Below, in pieces: positions 10,093 through 20,602 of a stretch of 64,000 nt of DNA. Position 1 is the first letter of the stretch, and each line of letters begins with the position of its first letter. The notes beneath the pieces are model-generated. The model was not told the origin of the DNA and made no database searches. It saw only the letters and a program-made list of their open reading frames with translations. This DNA is from Macrotis lagotis (Eukaryota > Chordata > Mammalia > Peramelemorphia > Peramelidae): contig NC_133664.1 of the NCBI RefSeq assembly GCF_037893015.1, positions 130,795,742-130,859,741 of the forward strand. The letters run 5' to 3'. The translations under genes and the position numbers were made by a program.

Positions 10093-10340
10093 ATCTCCAT
10101 CTCCATCTCCATATCTAATCTATATCTATATCATCTCTATCTCTATCTCTATCTCTATCTCTATCTAATCTCTATCTCTCTATCTCTATCTATCTCTATC
10201 TCTATCTCTATCTCTCTATCTCTATCTCCATACCTATTTCCATATCTATATCTAATCTATATCTATACCTAAATCTATATCTAATCTATATGTATATAAA
10301 TATGCATACATATGCATAGATAAATCAACCTGAATAAGAA
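10013..10340. repeat. Microsatellite (TCTATC)n bracketed by inverted arms
   Basis: A CTATCT/TCTATC-type array fills about 10031-10290. It is bracketed by an inverted repeat: 10013-10038 and 10315-10340 match at 24 of 26 positions, with an 18-bp perfect core (AATCAACCTGAATAAGAA on the right). Homology between the flanks stops sharply outside the arms. Confidence 0.85.
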
Positions 10341-10489
10341 AATATATATATGTTTGTAGACATGGGCATGTATATATATGGGTTTATGCAAATTTGTGTG
10401 TATGAATATACATCTGCACAATTGTATACAAATACATGAATATGCACACATGTGCATATATACACGCATGCTCACACTTTAACACTTAC

Positions 10490-10510
10490 ACACATACACA
10501 CACACACACA
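10490..10510. repeat. Short (CA)n tract
   Basis: About nine CA units, just beyond a run of ATGCA/CACA-rich sequence. Confidence 0.8.
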
Positions 10511-10899
10511 GGATCACACTTGTTTAAGATTGCTTTCTAGGATCAATCTTGAGTAGTCCAAAAGATTCCATCCTATAGACAAATTTGGGAAAAGTTAACA
10601 TGATCTATATTTACAATCCCCATTCCAATTTATTTATTCAAACCAGAGAAGAGATGGAGAAAGAAGTCTTTTTATTCTCTCTAGATTCATTGATGAGAAG
10701 ATAGGTATGCATTGACACAGTTCAAAGTAGCTTCAAATATTATTTTATCCTCTTCTGCTTTCATTTGCATTATTAGCTATAACTACTATTTGAAATGACT
10801 TGATATTTAGCATTTAATGATGTATCTTCTTTATTGGCAGTGCCTTACAGAGAACCTGAAATGCACTGCATCCCCCTTCCCTCTTCTTAACCCCTTCAA

Positions 10900-11215
10900 T
10901 GCGTAGTGCATTGAAAAGAGCATGGGATTTGGAATCTGAATTTGAGTTTCAGCCATGCTTCTAACTAGCTGCCTGACAATGAACAAGAGATTTCACCTAG
11001 GCTCCCTCTTTTGTAGAAAAGGTAGAATACTTTTTGTACAGCCTACCTTAGAGGGTTCTTGCAAAGATCTGATTGATTACTATTTGAAATCATAGTTCTG
11101 CCATTTAATAACTGTATGACCTCAGGTGAGTCATTTCACCTACTCTCAGTTCACTGTCTTCATCTCCTCTAAACTGAACATGATTATTCTTAGCTTCCCA
11201 GGCTTCCTTTGAGGC
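10900..11215 (+). repeat. Two degraded MIR-type SINE pieces
   Basis: 10900-11085 has AAAGAGCATGGGATTTGGAA, CTAACTAGCTGCCTGAC and a poorly kept tail. 11090-11215 repeats the pattern with TAACTGTATGACCTCAGG and TCATTTCACCTACTCTC. Both are old. Confidence 0.55.
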
Positions 11216-11288
11216 TTAATCCAGTCTCAACTTTGGCAGGAAGCCAGCATCTAGAGCCTTCCCCTCTGAGACTTCCTTCTCTTTATTG

Positions 11289-11290
11289 TA

Positions 11291-11328
<38 letters not shown>
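11289..11328. repeat. (TG)n microsatellite
   Basis: About 18 uninterrupted TG units after a TATG start. Confidence 0.95.
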
Positions 11329-11330
<2 letters not shown>

Positions 11331-11514
11331 CTTGTTAGTACCTAGTTATTTATATGCTTATAAATACACAAATATATTTATGTATAAATATAAGTAAATA
11401 TGTTTATATCTCTATCAATCAATCAATCTATTTATCTGCCCTCTCCTTGGTGGCAGGCACTATTTTTGTTTTTCTTTTTATCTCTAGAATTTCATGAAGT
11501 TTCTGACAAATAGT

Positions 11515-11612
11515 AAATATTATAACTATCTCATAAAATTGTTATGAGGGAAGTATTCTATAAACAGTAAAGCATACTATAAACAGGAGCTATTATCTTA
11601 TTATTGATGCTA
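11515..11612 (+). repeat. MIR-type SINE tail
   Basis: TATCTCATAAAATTGTTATG and GAGCTATTATCTTATTATT fit the MIR 3' end. Confidence 0.5.
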
Positions 11613-11649
11613 TTGTTACTCTTAAAACCATATAAATAACGCTAAAAGG

Positions 11650-11805
11650 GATAATGGAACTAATCTGTTCCAATTTTGCAGAGAAGGAAACTGAGGCACA
11701 GAGAGATTGACTTGCTTAAACTTCACAAGTAATAAGTGGCAGAACCAGAATTCCAATGCATGGCCTCTAACTCCAGTTCTGTGAATTTTCCACTGTTCCA
11801 TAAGG
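11650..11805 (-). repeat. MIR-type SINE, antisense
   Basis: TTTTGCAGAGAAGGAAACTG, AGGCACAGAGAGATTGACTT and a decayed head ending TTTTCCACTGTTCCA. Confidence 0.7.
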
Positions 11806-11954
11806 TTTATCAGTTGTTATTATGTAAAGCATTATGTAAGAACTGGGTTTTTTTTTATTAGTTTTAAGACTGTTATTGGACCAACAACTTTAAGAGTTTA
11901 GTCTCTAAAAAAGACAGATGGCTTATTTCATTACCTAAAAGGGAAAAAAAGAGG

Positions 11955-12640
11955 AAAACAGTTGTGTCCTGGCAGGAGATGGCACCTTGTGCCCCTATAT
12001 GCTTTCTATCTCCATCCTGTGTGAGTCATGGTTGGTAACCCACATATCTTTTAGACTCTGATATTTCTAACTGGCAGTTTTAGGTAACAGAATGACCAAC
12101 AGCATGATAGTCTACAAGGTGTGGTCCCAGGTTGCTAGGCACAGAATCTTCCTAACAGAAAATCACAGTGTGGGGCCATGAGCTAATATTCCCCTTGGGA
12201 TGCCAAGATTCGAGCCTACAAATAAGTAATTGGGCAAGTGGAGAAGCCCGAAATTCTTGGTGAAGAAGCCCTAGTCCATACAGGATGGAGCTGGAAACAC
12301 AATCAGAGTGATATTTGAAGCTGGTTTCCTAGCAACACAAGACCCATTAACAAAGAGGACATTGGGGGCATTTCATTTTCGAAGAATGAAGGTAGTCTTT
12401 CTTTAGGAATTTTGAGGGGATTTTCTGCTGTCTTTCTTTTTCTTTTACTTTTCCTGGAACATTATTGCATATGCCCATTGGTGATAGATTTTCCTGTGTT
12501 CTCTGCATGCAGAATAGTATCTTTTAGATTTTTGTTCCTCAAGGACAGGAAATACTATTAAAATTGGGAGCCTGTGTGGGTCAGCAATGTGTCTAATAAA
12601 GCAAGATTATGTGTCTTCAGCTTGAATAAATTTTCAATAG
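11955..12640 (+). repeat. LTR-like fossil, copy 1
   Basis: Shares a core with 26310-26415: a GAAACACA block, TTTCCTAGCAACA, and GGGGCATTT followed by TTTTC, in the same order and spacing. Its 3' third has a polyadenylation-like CTAATAAAGC and a TG-rich downstream segment, as in a solo LTR. Outer limits are approximate and the family is unidentified. It looks old and has no coding interior. Confidence 0.4.
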
Positions 12641-12894
12641 AACAGGTCAGGTGGCAACTAGCAAGACTTATAGGAGAGTTATAGATGAAACTACATCGCA
12701 GAAATGTCCTACTTAAGAGGAAATATTTAAATCATGGAATATTTCAAAAGTTTTGGGGAGTTTCAAATCTTTTTATATTGTAACCAACAACACCCACCTT
12801 CCACCTCTATATCATTATATTCTTGCCAAACATGATTTTCTTTCATAGTATTTTTTTTACTTCCAAGCTCATAAGATTTTAAATTTAGAACTGA

Positions 12895-13037
12895 ACTTGA
12901 TAAGTCCAAACGTCTCATTTTATAGATAAGGAAACTGAGAAAGAAGTTAAGCAACTCCACTGTATAGACTCATGTAACTAAGCAGAATTTGAACCCAGGT
13001 CTTCTTGGTTCCAAATATAGTGTTCCATCCACTCCAA
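12895..13037 (-). repeat. MIR-type SINE, antisense
   Basis: TCATTTTATAGATAAGGAAA, CTGAGAAAGAAGTTAAGC, then GAATTTGAACCCAGGTCTTC and TTCCATCCACTCC. Confidence 0.7.
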
Positions 13038-13129
13038 CAAGACAGTTGAGAGTTCTCTTCACTGCTCTCATTTTGTACTTCTGAAACAGGTGACTAATAG
13101 AACAGAAATGGCAGCAGAAGGGAGATGCC

Positions 13130-13650
13130 ATGTTGTTTTAGAAGAATAGCAAGAAAGCCAGCTGGCTGGAACATAGAGTGTGTAAAGGAGATTGATGTGC
13201 AATGATCTGAATTAAAAAATAGGCAGGAGCCAGATTTGGGAGAAATTTAAATGCCAAAGAAATGAGTTTACATTTCCTCTTAAAAGCAATTGAGAATCAC
13301 CGGACCATCTTGAGCGGGAGAATGACACTAGAATAGCACTTTCACAAGGTTGTAGAAGGTGGATTGGAGGAAGATGGGACTGACAGCAATGCCAAGAGAC
13401 ATAATGAGTGAAGAATGAAAGAAAAATCTTATAAATGTTAGATACAAATTACAAGCTTCACAGATAGATGCTGTCCTTGGGAAGTTTACATTTTAATAAA
13501 GACTATAAGTCAACTGGAGTTGGAAAGGGGGAGATAAGTGCACATGGGATGCCAAGGAGATGGCTGAACATGGCCTCATAAGGAGAAAGTGTACCAACTG
13601 GGGTCACAGAACATAGTTTTGGGCAGAGGAAGAAGGTGAATGGGATGATG
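13130..13650 (+). repeat. Ancient LINE-like (L2/L3 type) fragments
   Basis: 13190-13420 contains AGGAGCCAGATTTGGGAG, TTTAAATGCCAAAGAAATG and GGTGGATTGGAGGAAGATGG; 13445-13600 contains TGTCCTTGGGAAGTTTACAT. Both are hallmarks of a widespread old mammalian LINE-like repeat. The same family recurs at 18400-18905, 35500-36065 and 42975-43130. Confidence 0.5.
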
Positions 13651-13750
13651 TTGACATTCAAGGGCTATCCACAATATGGTTCTGATTTTCCTTTCTCAAA
13701 CATTCCCCTGTATGTTCTCTAAATTCAAAACAAATGGACTAAAGCAAAGC

Positions 13751-13751
<1 letters not shown>

Positions 13752-13830
<79 letters not shown>

Positions 13831-13863
13831 CACACACAGACACCACCACCACCACCACCACCA
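13752..13863. repeat. Compound (CT)n(CA)n(CCA)n microsatellite
   Basis: About 29 CT units run directly into nine CA units, then a short bridge and seven CCA units. The sharp switches mean three adjacent slippage tracts. Confidence 0.95.
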
Positions 13864-13867
13864 TATA

Positions 13868-13975
13868 ATGAGAATGTAAGTCCCTTGAGGACAGACACCA
13901 TTTTTACTTTTTCTTTGTATCCCCAGAACTTGCATAGCACCTGGTAAATAGTACAAGTTTAATAAACACTTTTTT
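13868..13975 (+). repeat. L2 3' end
   Basis: AATGTAAGTCCCTTGAGG, ACAGACACCATTTTTAC, TTTGTATCCCCAGAACTTG and GTTTAATAAACACTTTTTT follow the L2 3' end consensus. Confidence 0.75.
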
Positions 13976-14039
13976 TACAGATTGCTGTGTATCTAGCCCC
14001 TGTTTTTAAGCTATATTCTCCCATATCTATGTCTTTATT

Positions 14040-14612
14040 CATGTAATAAACCATGCCAAGATTGGAATCCCCCTCATCTCCTTTTGTTGAAGTACCTCCC
14101 TTCCTTCAATATTCAGGTAATATACCAATACCTCTGTAAGACTTCCCTGATCTCTGTGAATGAAAGTAATCTTTCTCTCCTCATATTTCTTATAGTTCTC
14201 CACCTGACGTGTTTCTTTGAAATCATCTCATTCTCTTATTTCATAGTTGTTTTTGTATATATCTTTCCCTCTTATTTCATTGTAAGTTTGTTGAAAGCGA
14301 AGTCTGTAATTGCAAATCTCATCTCCCTAGTGCTTAACAGAAACTATGACTTAAACTTTTGTTGTTCAGTTGTTTCAATAGTGTCTGACTCTTCATGACC
14401 CTATTTGAAGTTTTCTTGGCAAAAATAGTGGAGTGATTTTCCATTTTCTTCTCCAGACCATTTTATAATTGAGGAAACTGAGGCAAACAGGGTTAAGTGA
14501 CTTATCTAGGGTCACACAGTAAGTACCTGAGACCAGATTTTAACTCAAGTAAATGAATCTTGAACATAGTAGGTGCTTAATAAATGGTTATGAAGTGAAT
14601 ACAGCATTTGAA
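14040..14612 (+). repeat. L2 3' end interrupted by a MAR1-type SINE
   Basis: The L2 part starts in 14040-14150 (AAGACTTCCCTGATCTCTG), continues to AGTGCTTAACAGAAACTATG at 14350, and resumes after the SINE with ACATAGTAGGTGCTTAATAA at 14560. The SINE at 14360-14552 is antisense (GTTCAGTTGTTTCAATAGTG, CAGGGTTAAGTGACTT). Confidence 0.7.
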
Positions 14613-15117
14613 GGCATACCTCACTTAAAAGAAAGCTCTTTAAAATAAAAAAGGCAAAGGCAGAAAGTTAAGAATATGTAAAGTGAAGGTGGGAGAATGA
14701 TAATAAGCATTTTCAATAATGAGAATCAGAAATGATGTTCCTATGAGAATATAGTATAGACAATCCAGGCTTTTAGAGGATTTGGACATAATTTCTTAAT
14801 GCAAATTACACAACTTGAACAGAAACAAGATCTATTAATAAGAAGAAATTCAACTATTCATACATTGATAGACTTGATCTGAAATAGGGCTTGAAAATCT
14901 TTTAGTTCTTGTCCATTATTTAAAACTAAGTAAAAATGAGGCCTTTACAGGAAAGACTTGTGAAGGTCACACAGTTTATGAAGGACACTGGAAGTTTTAG
15001 TAAACAGAACAAACTTTTGTTTGAGTTTACTGAAAAAGAAAGGAAGGAATAAAAATAAAGCTATTATTCTGAATTCAGTACCAAGAAATCAAATAAATGA
15101 ATCAAATAAAATTTTGC
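14613..15117. other. Unassigned AT-rich spacer
   Basis: No clear family. A degraded CORE-like patch (GAAGGTCACACAGTTTATG) lies near 14960. Confidence 0.3.
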
Positions 15118-15470
15118 AATTGAAATCAAGAGGATCTGGTGTTTATATCCCACTTCAAACATTTTTTAGCTGTTTATCCCTTGGCAGATCACTTAAGTTA
15201 GGGGGCAGCTAGGTGACTCAGTGGATAGAGCATCGACCCTGGAATCAAGAGGACCTGAGTTCAAATCTATCCTCAGACCCTTAATACTTACTTGGCTATG
15301 TGACTTTGGACAAGTCATTTAACCCTATTACCTTGCAAAAACAAAACAAAAAAACCCCACAAATCACTTAAATTCTCTATGCTTCATTTTCCTACTCTGC
15401 AAAATAAAGTGGATGAACTTCATAGATTTCTACGGTTCCTTTGAATCTGTAGCTCTAACATTCTAAATAG
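15118..15470 (+). repeat. MIR-type SINE split by a WSINE1-type SINE
   Basis: MIR head and CORE lie at 15118-15200, its tail at 15361-15470 (CTCTATGCTTCATTTTCC). The guest SINE occupies 15201-15360, bounded by copies of ATCACTTAAGTTA / AATCACTTAAATT. Confidence 0.85.
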
Positions 15471-15597
15471 ACAGGTTAAAGGAAATTATTAGAGAAGAAG
15501 AAATAACAAAACAGTATAAAGAATGAAAAATAGAAGAGATACAAACAGCTTTTCAGAAACACAGCTAATCTGGAGAACAGATTAAGAAGAGAAAACA

Positions 15598-15753
15598 GGG
15601 GCAGCTAGGTGGCACAGTGGATAGAGCATAACCCTGGAGTCAGGAGAATCTGAGTTTGAATCTGGTCTCAGCTACTTAATAATTACTTAGCTGTGTGACC
15701 TTGGGCAAATCACTTTAACCCTATTACCTTGGAAAAGTAAACAAAAAAATAAA
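15598..15753 (+). repeat. WSINE1-type SINE with 14-bp target duplication
   Basis: Full head and tail. Perfect AAGAAGAGAAAACA duplications at 15584-15597 and 15754-15767 give exact edges. Confidence 0.93.
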
Positions 15754-16467
15754 AAGAAGAGAAAACATAAGAATAATCAGATTAGCTGAAGCTATGATTA
15801 AAAAAATTTTGACACAAATAACACAAGAAATAAATAAAGAAAATTGTCCTGAAGTATTTGAACAAAAGGGGAAAAAAGAAATAGGAAAAAAATTCATTGA
15901 TCACTACCTGAAAGGAATTCTAGGAGAAAAACTGACAGGAATATTATAACTAAATTCCCAAATCCCCATGTTAAGGAGAATATATTAAGAATAAAAAGAA
16001 AAAAAAACAGTTCAAATATGGTGGAACCATAATTAATATTACATAAAACCTAATAGCTACATTAAAAAATTGCAGGTCTTGGAACACTACATATCAGAGA
16101 GCAAAATAACTAGAGAAACAGCTGAAAAAAATATCATACCCAGTTAAGTTAAGCATAAACCTGAAAAAAAAGACATTCACTGATTTGAAAAACTTTATCA
16201 GGATTTTGTTGCAAAAAAGACCTGAACTTCATATAAAATTTGGCATACAAGATCCTAAAAAAAATTAGCAAAAAAAAATCAGACTAATTACAAAAAACTC
16301 CATAAGGACAGATTGTTTACTATTTATACAAGGAAATATCAACCATATGTCCAAGATTGTTATTAGTAATCGAGTAGTTGGAAGGAAAGATTGGGGTAGA
16401 ACTGAGTAGGAGGAGATTCTAAAAAAGTAAAATGGTGAAGGAAAGAACTTTAAAAAGTTATCATCTT

Positions 16468-16615
16468 GGGCAGCTAGGTGGCACAGTGAGTGGTTCTGGA
16501 ATCAGGCAGACCTGAGTTCAAAAACTGACACAGACACTTAATAATTACCTAGCTGTGTAACCTTGGGCAAGTCATTTAACCCCATTGCCTTGTAAAATAA
16601 AACCTAAAAAAAAGG
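16468..16615 (+). repeat. WSINE1-type SINE with 9-bp target duplication
   Basis: GGGCAGCTAGGTGGCACAGT head, with about 20 bases missing between the A-box and TTCTGGAATCAGG, then the normal tail. TATCATCTT flanks it at 16459-16467 and 16616-16624. Confidence 0.9.
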
Positions 16616-16731
16616 TATCATCTTATTCAAATAAGGTGTGAGAAGAAGAACTGATATAGAGGAATTAGATGGGGAAGGAGAGCTAGTAGTTCTGGAAATT
16701 TACTCTCATCAGGAACAACTTAAAGAGGGAA

Positions 16732-16732
<1 letters not shown>

Positions 16733-16792
<60 letters not shown>

Positions 16793-16800
16793 TATGTGTA
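16733..16800. repeat. (TG)n microsatellite
   Basis: About 26 TG units then TATG variants. It appears to lie in the 3'UTR of the HAL1-like element, where related copies have a short CA/TG-rich seed. Confidence 0.95.
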
Positions 16801-17411
16801 TATATCTTTTAAATATTTTAAAATAATTTTAATAAAGGAAAACTTTTAAAAATGAAATTTAACAATACAATTACAAATAAGCATGAGTACAGAAAGTCAG
16901 TCATAGAAAAAGTCCAATATGATCTCATAGGAATTTCTCTAATGAACTCACATTAAAAGGGCACAAACAAAATATGTGGGGAGGAGTAAAACCTCAGAAT
17001 GAATACAAAAGACTAGCACTGAATTGTAAGAAAAGAAAGGGTAAAGGCCAGAATGAGCCAAATACACAAATGCCAACAGAAAAGGACTTGTAAAAACTGT
17101 TCTCAGAGGGAGAAAAAGAAAGAAGAAAAAGATGCAAAAGTTGTTTAGAAGGTGTTTTGTAAAACAGAACAACTCAATTCCTATTTTGTTTCAAAAGTAC
17201 TGAAAGAATTTATATATTTGGTAGTAAAATCATGTCTCTTTAAAGAATTTTGACTATTAAAAGGTATCAGAAAACTAGATATGAATAATTATATTGCAAT
17301 TTTTAAAGGGGGAAATGAGTATTGTAGAAACTGAATTAGCAAGTTTCTTATTGGATTCTTGGAAAATTATAAAATAGATTATCAAATAGATGATTTGTAA
17401 TAACTTTGGAA
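16801..17411. other. Unassigned AT-rich sequence
   Basis: May include the distal 3' end of the HAL1-like element. Otherwise no family or coding frame is recognised. Confidence 0.3.
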
Positions 17412-17665
17412 GTTGTTCATCCTTTGTTCTTGAAGAGTAACTATGACTTGCAAGTCTTGATTTGCAAATAAACTAGATTTAAGTGAGGCAGAGTTGTGCA
17501 AAGTTGTCAACCCCACTCTCTCCTCAAGTCATCAGCAATAAATGACAAGGCATAGAACATAATGACTAGCAATGGCTTAGGATGAAGTGGTCATTTTAAG
17601 CTAAGTTCTTTCCCAGATTTCATTTTGTCTGAGGCAATACCCATTTAATAGTTAAAATATAGAAA
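17412..17665 (-). repeat. Composite marsupial SINE, antisense, degraded
   Basis: TTTGTTCTTGAAGAGTAACT, GTGCAAAGTTGTCAACCCCA and AAGCTAAGTTCTTTCCCAG match, in order, the better-kept copies at 22332-22640 and 51494-51922. Complement of the tail comes first, so the element lies on the minus strand. Confidence 0.65.
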
Positions 17666-18029
17666 AGAATTGTAAATGATGGCTTACTTTGTTTCCCCAA
17701 AAGAATCAGTCAGGGAGGGGAAGACCTTCAGAGTTTCTGGTCAGAACAGAAACAATACTTAGGAAGTAATAAGCATTGGGATCTAGTATGGGTTCAATAA
17801 AGTCTAGCAATGCCAAAATAATCTTGTTTCCTTTCTTGATAGTTGCTGACAGATCATTCTGGTAACGTATATCAGAATTACTGGAAAGACATAAGGCAAA
17901 TCTATCCTTCTATTCACTCAGGCTCATGGCCTCAGAATCATATGTGGCTTCTTTATATATATCTCACATCCAATCAATCCTAGAATCCTATCTGTTTGAC
18001 TGACCTCTGGAACATACTTCATGTTCATC
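17666..18029. other. Unassigned spacer
   Basis: No family recognised. Content is unremarkable. Confidence 0.3.
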
Positions 18030-18225
18030 CACCATTCCTTCTACCTAGTTTTGGCTTTCATTATCTCTTGCATAACTATTGCAATATTTTCCTAATTTGT
18101 TTCCCTTTCATTTGTTTCCTCCTCTTTAATCCCTTCCTACATGTTATTATTAGATTATTCTTCCTAATGCATAGTTTTAATCATGTTACTCTTCTTTTCT
18201 TTGCCTAAATTCAAAGGGTAACTCC
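18030..18225 (+). repeat. L2 coding-end fragment
   Basis: CATAACTATTGCAATATTTTCC, and ATTATTCTTCCTAATGCATA followed by AATCATGTTACTCTTC match the 'tattgcaatag...cctaaagcacag...catgtcactc' region of L2. Confidence 0.6.
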
Positions 18226-18227
18226 TT

Positions 18228-18398
18228 GAGTCAGCATAATATGGTGGAAAGTGTGCTAGATTTGATTAAGGGAACTTTTTTTAAAATTCTGGCTCTGAAA
18301 TTTACAGCCTTTGTGACTTTTGGCACATTATTTAAACCTCTCTAGAACTTAGTTTGCTCATCTGTAAACTGAGAAAGTTGGATCAGATGACAGTTAGT
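18228..18398 (+). repeat. MIR-type SINE
   Basis: Head AGCATAATATGGTGGAAAGT, CORE TTTGTGACTTTTGGCACAT and TTTGCTCATCTGTAAACTGA. Confidence 0.65.
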
Positions 18399-18399
18399 T

Positions 18400-18905
18400 A
18401 AAAAACATTTTTGAATTGCTTTCACTGCACCAAATTCTTTGCTAAGAACTGGAGATACAAATAAAGGCAAAAACACAGTCCTTCCTCTTAAGAAACTCTT
18501 CCTAATCAAGGAGGCAACATACAAGTAATTGTTAATATGCAAGTTAAGTACAGTGTAAATGGAAGGTAATATCAGGAAAAGTACAAGCAGCAAGGCTTCT
18601 TGAAGAAGAAGAAGAAGAAGAAGAAGAAGAAGAAGAAGAAGAAGAAGAAGAAGAAGAAGAAGAAGAAGAAGGGCTTGAGTTGAGAATTCAAAGAAGCTTG
18701 GGAAATGAAGGATTCCAGGGATGGGAAATGACCAGTTAAACATTGGTGATGGAAAATGGAGCATGGTGTGCAAGGAATAGCCAATAGCCTTGGACCGCTG
18801 GATTGTAGAGTATGTAGCGGGAGTAAGAGATAAAACTGGAAAGGTAAGAAGAAACCAGATTATAAAGACTTTTGAGCTGTAAGGTCAATTCTAGAATAAA
18901 ATCTG
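18400..18905 (+). repeat. Ancient LINE-like repeat carrying a (GAA)n tract
   Basis: Order of landmarks: GAACTGGAGATACAAATAAA, AAACACAGTCCTTCCTCTTA, GGCTTCTTGAAGAAGAAG, the (GAA)n block at 18602-18671, GGATTCCAGGGATGGGAAAT, then AAAACTGGAAAGGTAAGAAG. The two halves are collinear members of the family seen at 13130-13650. Confidence 0.55.
18602..18671. repeat. (GAA)n microsatellite
   Basis: About 23 perfect GAA units, grown from a GAAGAAG seed inside the old LINE-like repeat. Pure purine strand. Confidence 0.95.
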
Positions 18906-19661
18906 TGATCCTGGAAGAACAGACTCGAATTACAAGACTTTACAGTTTAGCTTGATCTACAGTTTCAGTTTAAACCCATACTAGTCTTTCTTATATATTC
19001 TACTCAAATGAAAAGATTTAAATATGATTTAAACTCTAAACATGTCTGAAATCTTTTACTTCGAATGATTAATTCACACTTTTTCCTGTTTCTATAATTC
19101 CCATCCCATCTGTGACTATTGAGTCCTATTCATTCTTCTAGACCCGTATCATATACCACCTGATCCATGATTCCCAGGAAAATGTAGCCTTTTTGAAAGT
19201 TTGGGACTGTTTTGTTATTTACCAGTTTCATGATCCTAAGAACCAATTACAGTTCTTGGACATAAGCTTATGTAATTTATGAAATTATATAACTTATATG
19301 ATAAAAATTATGTAATTATGTAATTTAATTAATACTTGTCAAAGTCAACTAAATTGAATTGTCTTTCTAGATCAGCAAGTTGAAAACTAAATTTGACACT
19401 GTGTCCCTGAGGTTTAAATCTGGCCTTTGTTTATTAATGTGTAGTTGACTTCAGTTTAGTTACTTAAATTGCTCTGGGTCTTCACTTCTTCATCTATAAA
19501 ATGAGGGAGCTAAAAAAATATGATCAATAAAAGTATTTTCCTGTTTCTAAATCCTATGATCATTTCAGCCAGATGTGATCTCATTACCTTAAAAATCCAC
19601 ATAACAACTAATTCATACCTAACTTTTGTACTTATTTCAATAGGATTTCTATTATAATTAC

Positions 19662-19664
<3 letters not shown>
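18906..19664. other. Unassigned AT-rich sequence
   Basis: A MIR-like fragment may lie at 19380-19510 (GACACTGTGTCCCTGAGG, TCTTCACTTCTTCATCTATA). TAATT-rich self-complementary sequence lies at 19265-19335. No coding frame. Confidence 0.3.
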
Positions 19665-19707
<43 letters not shown>

Positions 19708-19711
19708 ATAT
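19665..19711. repeat. (TA)n microsatellite
   Basis: About 20 TA units ending in TGTGTATATG. Confidence 0.95.
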
Positions 19712-19839
19712 GTCATTGTCATTTCTCTTGCTATGTCATATTGAGGTCAGGTTTACTCACTGTTGTTATGGGCACCTAATTAAAGGCTTGTTCAATGAAT
19801 GGACAAAGCATATAGTTAGGTGGATTCATTGATGGTTGA

Positions 19840-20600
19840 ATAATCAGCATTTTGGCAACCACATATTGATGAATGGATCAATTTCAATCTGGAAGAAGGT
19901 CTCTGGTAGCATTCCATTTTGTTCAATAGCTTTGTCAAGGACTTGAATAAAGAAATAGAATAATGACCCAGTTAGGGTGGTTAGCTAATAAGTGGTATAT
20001 ATTATAATAAAATTTCAGCAAAATTTCCAAAGGGTTAAGGCACTACAATTAATGAGAAATTGAATAGAGATAGATATGCAGTTGTGAACTGAGACTTAAA
20101 ACTTAACCTCATAAAAATAGATTGAAGAGTATTTAGGAGATACAAAACATGGGTAGACAGCATTTTTTATGTGAAAAAGACCTGGGTATTTCACTTGCCT
20201 GCTATCTCAACATGAAGCTAATTCAAACTTTAGACTGTATCAATAATAGTGCAATATTCACAGCAGGAAAGACAGCCTTCATTCTATGCTAGTCAGACCA
20301 CATCTGGAGTACTATGTCCTGTGCTGAATAGCCCATTTAAAGTGAGACATTGATAAAATGGAGTAGATATAGAGAAGGGCAACCAGCCTGGAGAGTGTTC
20401 TGGAATGGCTGAAGAAATTGCGGTTATTTAACTGGAAAAGGGAAGAATTATGGGGCCATTATAGCTGTCTTCTAATATATGAAGGATTGTGTTGTAAAAC
20501 AGGAATTTTACTTATTCTCTGTAGAGTGTTGAAATGGGATCAATAGTATGATTTATAGGGAGGCAGTTTTAGCCTTAGTGTTAGGAAGAACTTACTAACA
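19840..20600 (+). repeat. CR1-clade LINE 3' region
   Basis: CTAGTCAGACCACATCTGGA, GTACTATGTCCTGTGCTGA, AGAGAAGGGCAACCAGCCTG, ATTATAGCTGTCTTCTAATA and TTAGGAAGAACTTACTAAC are, in order, landmarks of the amniote CR1/L3-type 3' coding end. Old and heavily changed. Confidence 0.65.
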
Positions 20601-20602
20601 TT

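Larger units (their letters stand above)
15470..16735 (+). mobile_element. HAL1-like (ORF1-only) retroelement, decayed
   Basis: Decayed coding sequence resembles an L1-type ORF1. At 15570-15597 and resuming at 15765 it reads Asn-Leu-Glu-Asn-Arg-Leu-Arg-Arg-Glu-Asn-Ile-Arg-Ile, the entry to the ORF1 RNA-recognition domain. Further on it encodes ENCPEVFEQK-like sequence and, near 16200, a QKRPELH-like C-terminal domain. No reverse transcriptase follows; a 3'UTR-like stretch runs into (TG)n. Two SINEs interrupt it. Multiple frame breaks make it non-functional. HAL1 is named from memory of the family; a plain L1 ORF1 fragment is possible. Confidence 0.6.

Noticed and set aside
10031-10290. CRISPR-like or satellite array
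   Set aside because: The repeat unit is 6 bases with irregular variants and no spacers: a microsatellite.
10281-10475. Cys/His/Ile-rich short antisense frame
   Set aside because: Lies in ATGCATA/TATG-rich low-complexity DNA next to the hexamer array.
13725-13940. Frames encoding Arg-Glu, Ser-Leu and His runs
   Set aside because: Translation of the compound microsatellite. The same holds for frames at 2733, 16638, 22902 and 26051-26411.
18342-18773. 143-codon antisense frame with a poly-Leu stretch
   Set aside because: The Leu run is the translated (GAA)n microsatellite; the rest is a SINE and an old LINE-like repeat.
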